From Gryganskiella cystojenkinii (taxonomy: Eukaryota > Mortierellomycota > Mortierellomycetes > Mortierellales > Mortierellaceae): a stretch of DNA of 20,465 nucleotides. The DNA lies in contig JAAAIG010000702.1 of the NCBI GenBank assembly GCA_015852425.1, positions 1 through 20,465 of the forward strand, given 5' to 3'. This document shows, one piece after another, positions 17,028 to 20,465 of this stretch. Each line of letters starts with the position of its first letter. Within the stretch, counting starts at the first letter, position 1. Below the pieces are notes generated by a model. It was not told the origin of the DNA. It searched no databases and was given only the letters and a program-made list of their open reading frames with translations. The position numbers and the translations under genes were made by a program.

Positions 17028-20000
17028 ATGGCCGACAATCAATGGACCCTGTTCTATCTTGTTGATGGGGAGGCTACACCATTCTCCGTTGACATCAACT
17101 CCTCAAAGACGGTCGATCACCTTAAAGAAGCAATAAAGACGAAGCAGACTCTTGACTTCGACGACATTACTGCCAAGGCACTCACACTCTGGAAAGTTTC
17201 CATTTCCGTGTTACCCAAGAAGGACCGCAAGGAAATCTCGCTCACGGATGTCTCCCCAAAAGAGGAGCTCGATGAGACTGAAGACATCTCTGATGTCTTC
17301 AAAGAAACACCGCCCAAGAAGACAATTCACATCATCGTCCAACGACCACCGCCAGGTAATGCAGACATGCTTCCCACGCACAATTAAGCCTTGCACATGA
17401 GACAGTTCACTATGCTAACCTTAATCCAACTTTTAATTGCTCAAACACAGTCCATGCACCTGCCCCAGCTCGATCACCGTCACCTCCTTCGCTTGAGCAA
17501 AGGACAGAAGCTTGTAAGATAAGCGCATGATCAGTCAAGTCTTGTGTCTACTCAGTGTTGGATTGGGCACTAATATACTTATTATCAATAATACTGTTGC
17601 ATGTTAGTTAATACACAATTAGAGAGGATCAAGGATGAATTCTTTCAGCCAGGAACTGCAGTATCAAACTTCATTCTCTCGTTTGTGCAAGGCGAGCTCT
17701 CTCTTCCTGAGGCGGATTGCTGTGTTAAGGGCTTACCAAAGGCATGGTTGCGATCGAGCTCCTTTTCCCACCAGTCGCCTCGGCCAGCCTTATACCTCCT
17801 GCACCCAACACGACCAAACCAAACGACGAATTCAACAACGCCCCCTTCTGTGGCAGCACTAGACACTATCAAAGAGTTTCAGAACAACGATATGATGACA
17901 TTCTTTGGCGTGAGTGGCTGCGGAAAAACTCGGGCTGTCGTCGAAATGCTTGCACAGACATGGGGGTTCTACATGAACGGCAGTCAGGCGGATCGAGGTT
18001 CCAAGGATATCACCACTATGTTTGAGTCGGCACAGGAAATGCCGGAGCGGTATCTGTCGTCCGATAAGGTGCTGAATGGTCTCAATATTCAGGCGATGAC
18101 CTGCTGTCTTCTTATTTCGCGTCTCATGGTCCTGCAACACTGTCTAGGTCTCGGCCGCCGTGGCATATTTACCTGCGACCGTTGGATGTTATTCCAAGTG
18201 TGCCCGGGAGCCTTTGACACCGCTGTACCAGATGTCTTTGACATGGTTTTCAGGGCTATACTACGCGTCTATCACGATCAGACACCGTCTCTTTCGATCT
18301 TGAAGATCCTTTTGCAAGATCGATTTCGTCAGGCTCAAGACCAGATCTCGTCGTTCTCTTACGATTCTTTGATCAATAAGCTTCTCGTCGTCCTCGATGA
18401 AGCGCAGACCTTGAGCGATCATGGGAGGGATTGTTTTGTGTCGCGTGCAGACTCCAGGGATCTTAGATCGGTCCTCTCTCCTATCATACATGGGCTCAGG
18501 AGTATTTCTGCAAGCGAGCAAGACTACTGTGTGGTGACCTGTGGCACGGGAATTGGCGCAGACGTACTCAAAGTTCTGCTGAGCTCTGGAGGGATTGGAA
18601 GCAGCTGGGAGCAGGTTAATCGTCGGATAGTTGACTTCCCAGGCTGGGAAACCGTGGAGCAAGTGGCAGCCTACATCAATAATCTGGGGGATACAATGAG
18701 TGAGGATGACAAAGCAGTGCTTTACGAGCTGATACCGGAAATAGCCGTCCAAGAATTGTTTTTCAGGCTTCGGGGCAGGTTCCGTCCAATCATCTCGACA
18801 ATCGAGGAAATCATCGCCAACGGATCCACATCATACTGGAGAGAGGCTATTGAACGAAGAGTGCAGTCAATGACAAGTTATCCTGAACATTTCCCGGTGC
18901 GCGGAAACCTTTGTTCTGATATCAAGAGGATGCTCGATAAGGTCTCCAAGGATCCGGCCAAGTTCAAAGATGCTGTTGATATCATGCACGTTCTCAGACA
19001 GACTGTCGTATTTCGAGCATCTCTAGGACTGCCTTGGAGCTTGCAAGGAGAGGAGCCGATTATGGTCGAAAGTGCCTTCGCCCGTCTTCGCGTTAATGCT
19101 GATCAAGCTGTTATAGGGAGGACAGTCGATACAGTTATTGACGAGCCATTCGTGTTCAGGGCTGCCTATAACTTTATCCAGAGAGAAGACGAAGGGTTTT
19201 ACAGTTTCTTCAGAGAACAGTACCGAGACTTGCAGGATCCTTCTCCAGAAGAGAAAATCTTTGAGCGACATGCACCCTTGGACCTGATCTACGCCTTCCA
19301 TAACAAACGACTCAAACATGATCTGTTCTCGATCCCTAAACCCGCTGTGCATCTCAAGCCGCACAAGGTCCCTATCCCAACTTTTGAGCCTGTCACATTC
19401 CCTAAGCATCTGTTTACGCACCGAGCAACGATCATCGGATGGGAAGGTTATGAGTGGGGAGCTCGGCACAATAACACGCTAACCATGCACGATTTTATGG
19501 AGGCGCACTACACAAATGGCTCGAGAAAGGGCGATTACGAGGTACCACCATTTTACTACCCAGGACTGTCTCCATCTGGACCTGGCATCGTCTTTGTTCT
19601 GCGATTCAACAAGGAGCTTTACCCTGTATTTGTCCAAACGAAGCTCCTCAAGGGCATCTATCCAGGAGATGTGGAGGATGCGCGGCTGACTGTGCATGAG
19701 AGTAGGATCAAGGACCATCTACCGAACCTGGCCGCGTACTGCCCTGGTGGAAAGTACCTCAGCTTGCTCTACGTCCACCCCACAATCAAAAACACACCTC
19801 GAATGGGGTGGGATGGCGACAGCCTTTGGGATTCTGAGCCTGAGACTGGAGCTAATGACAGCCATGGATTTGCAGAAGTTGATGAACCATTGATGCAGCT
19901 TCTTATGATCATTGATGGGAGTAATATGGGAAACTTTGTGCCAAGGGGAGTGGTTGATTTACTCGACAGTGTGAAGGGAACTAAGCGAGTCAGTGACTAG
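17028..20000 (+). CDS. Crinkler (CRN) protein: header, NTPase, REase-like, 927 aa
   Basis: Exons are 17028-17355, 17451-17513 and 17608-20000, both introns GT-AG and both phase 1 (2,784 nt). Exon 1 is the ubiquitin-like CRN header: WTLFYLVDG near the start, TAKALTLWKV at 48-57 and HIIVQRPP at 101-108, corresponding to the closing H-V-x-V-x-x-P motif of the family. Exon 2 is a 21-codon Pro/Ser linker. Exon 3 carries a P-loop NTPase with Walker A GVSGCGKT (231-238) and Walker B LLVVLDEAQ (389-397). A helical middle follows (RGNLCSDI, VIDEPFVFRAAYNF), then an endonuclease-like C-terminus: Glu762, the SGPG turn at 787-790, and VFVQTKL with Gln807 and Lys809. Header plus NTPase plus REase is a known CRN architecture in oomycetes and early-diverging fungi, thought to act in nuclei. 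Gly790 occupies the usual Asp position, so nuclease activity is doubtful. No signal peptide is visible. The frame is intact, so the gene looks functional at the coding level. Confidence 0.9.
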
Positions 20001-20235
20001 TCTGACTTGTCTGATAGAACAGAGATAAAGCCCCACACTGGATAAGAGGTATGAGGATGAATGGATGACTGCCGACAGATTCGTAGTAGTCACTTAGGAA
20101 AATCATAAACTTTCTGTACTTTGTACCCATCAGTATACTACACTCTGCCTTTGCGGCAACCTTTTGCATTCTAAATCTTGCTGGTGAAAACGAATTGTCT
20201 ATCCTGATCCTGAATTAGAACTGGGCATCTTCTGT

Positions 20236-20241
20236 AATAAA
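20236..20241 (+). terminator. Candidate poly(A) signal of the CRN gene
   Basis: AATAAA lies about 236 nt after the CRN stop codon, the first exact match downstream. The distance is somewhat long, so a nearer non-canonical signal remains possible. Confidence 0.35.
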
Positions 20242-20261
20242 CACAGAGGGGATACAAGAGT

Positions 20262-20328
20262 GGAGACAAGGGACAAGGACAAGGGACAAGGACAAGGGGC
20301 AAGGACAAGAACAAGGGCAAGCAAGAGA
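20262..20328 (+). repeat. Purine-rich minisatellite, GGACAAG-type units
   Basis: About ten imperfect 6-7 bp units (GGACAAG, GACAAG, GGGCAAG, AACAAG) in tandem, about 67 bp in all, followed by a degenerate purine stretch. A short (AT)n run lies at about 20374-20385. No gene is seen from 20001 to the window end. Confidence 0.85.
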
Positions 20329-20465
20329 CAGAGTTGGAGCAATGAATGGTGATCTTGTTACAATGATATGACTATATATATATATACAAGTGGAGGGGAA
20401 GACTGTTGCAAAGAGTCGACGATGCCAAGTAACACAAGAGTGGACAGTCAAGCGGCTGTACTGTT

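Noticed and set aside
17744..18025. Alternative plus-strand frame overlapping the start of CRN exon 3, which might suggest a frameshift.
   Set aside because: The main frame is continuous from the linker through Walker A and keeps family-like segments, so no shift is needed.
1..20465. CRISPR arrays, rRNA, tRNA or bacterial operon signals.
   Set aside because: No regularly spaced repeats or RNA signatures were seen, and the introns and poly(A) signals mark the DNA as eukaryotic.

Overview
The window looks like nuclear DNA from a filamentous zoosporic-like or early-diverging fungus, most likely a Mortierellomycete (Mortierella/Linnemannia relatives). This rests on short GT-AG introns, monocistronic genes on both strands, TATA and poly(A) signals, a kelch/one-TM surface protein, Sel1 repeats, a Crinkler (CRN) gene with an NTPase-endonuclease body, and LINE and MITE debris. 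The taxonomic call is inference from gene content and was not checked by a search.

Left part (1-6195): a minus-strand, four-exon gene for a secreted-then-anchored kelch propeller protein (197-1962). Upstream of it lies a stack of two miniature inverted-repeat elements (2297-3269). A ~581-bp element sits inside the left arm of a ~378-bp fold-back element, flanked by a perfect 10-bp target duplication. Next is a minus-strand gene that can be assembled from five exons into a 380-residue Cys-containing orphan protein (3681-5151), then about 1 kb with no convincing gene.

Middle (6196-14590): three plus-strand genes. The first (6196-10931, four exons, 1,471 residues) is a large cytosolic modular protein. 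It has a compact N-terminal header, a long disordered linker, a Cys/His cluster, a hydrophobic helix, a degenerate Leu-rich body and a poly-Gln tail. The second (11177-12580) is an intronless secreted orphan of 467 residues. The third (14231-14590) is a 119-residue secreted Cys-rich protein with a clear TATA box and a 5'-leader intron.

Right part (14591-20465): repeat-laden accessory DNA. It holds an A11G10 tract inside a 9-bp inverted repeat, a decayed LINE reverse-transcriptase tail with its zinc knuckle (15170-15798), and a Sel1-repeat pseudogene with two single-base indels (16253-16828). These lead into a three-exon CRN gene (17028-20000, 927 residues): ubiquitin-like CRN header, Pro/Ser linker exon, P-loop NTPase, and PD-(D/E/Q)xK endonuclease-like end. 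The endonuclease domain carries Gly where the family normally has an acidic catalytic residue.

No operon logic is expected. What links the genes is their kind: secreted or surface proteins, modular header proteins and mobile-element relics cluster here. This fits a fast-evolving accessory region involved in interaction or conflict rather than housekeeping. No tRNA, rRNA or CRISPR was seen.
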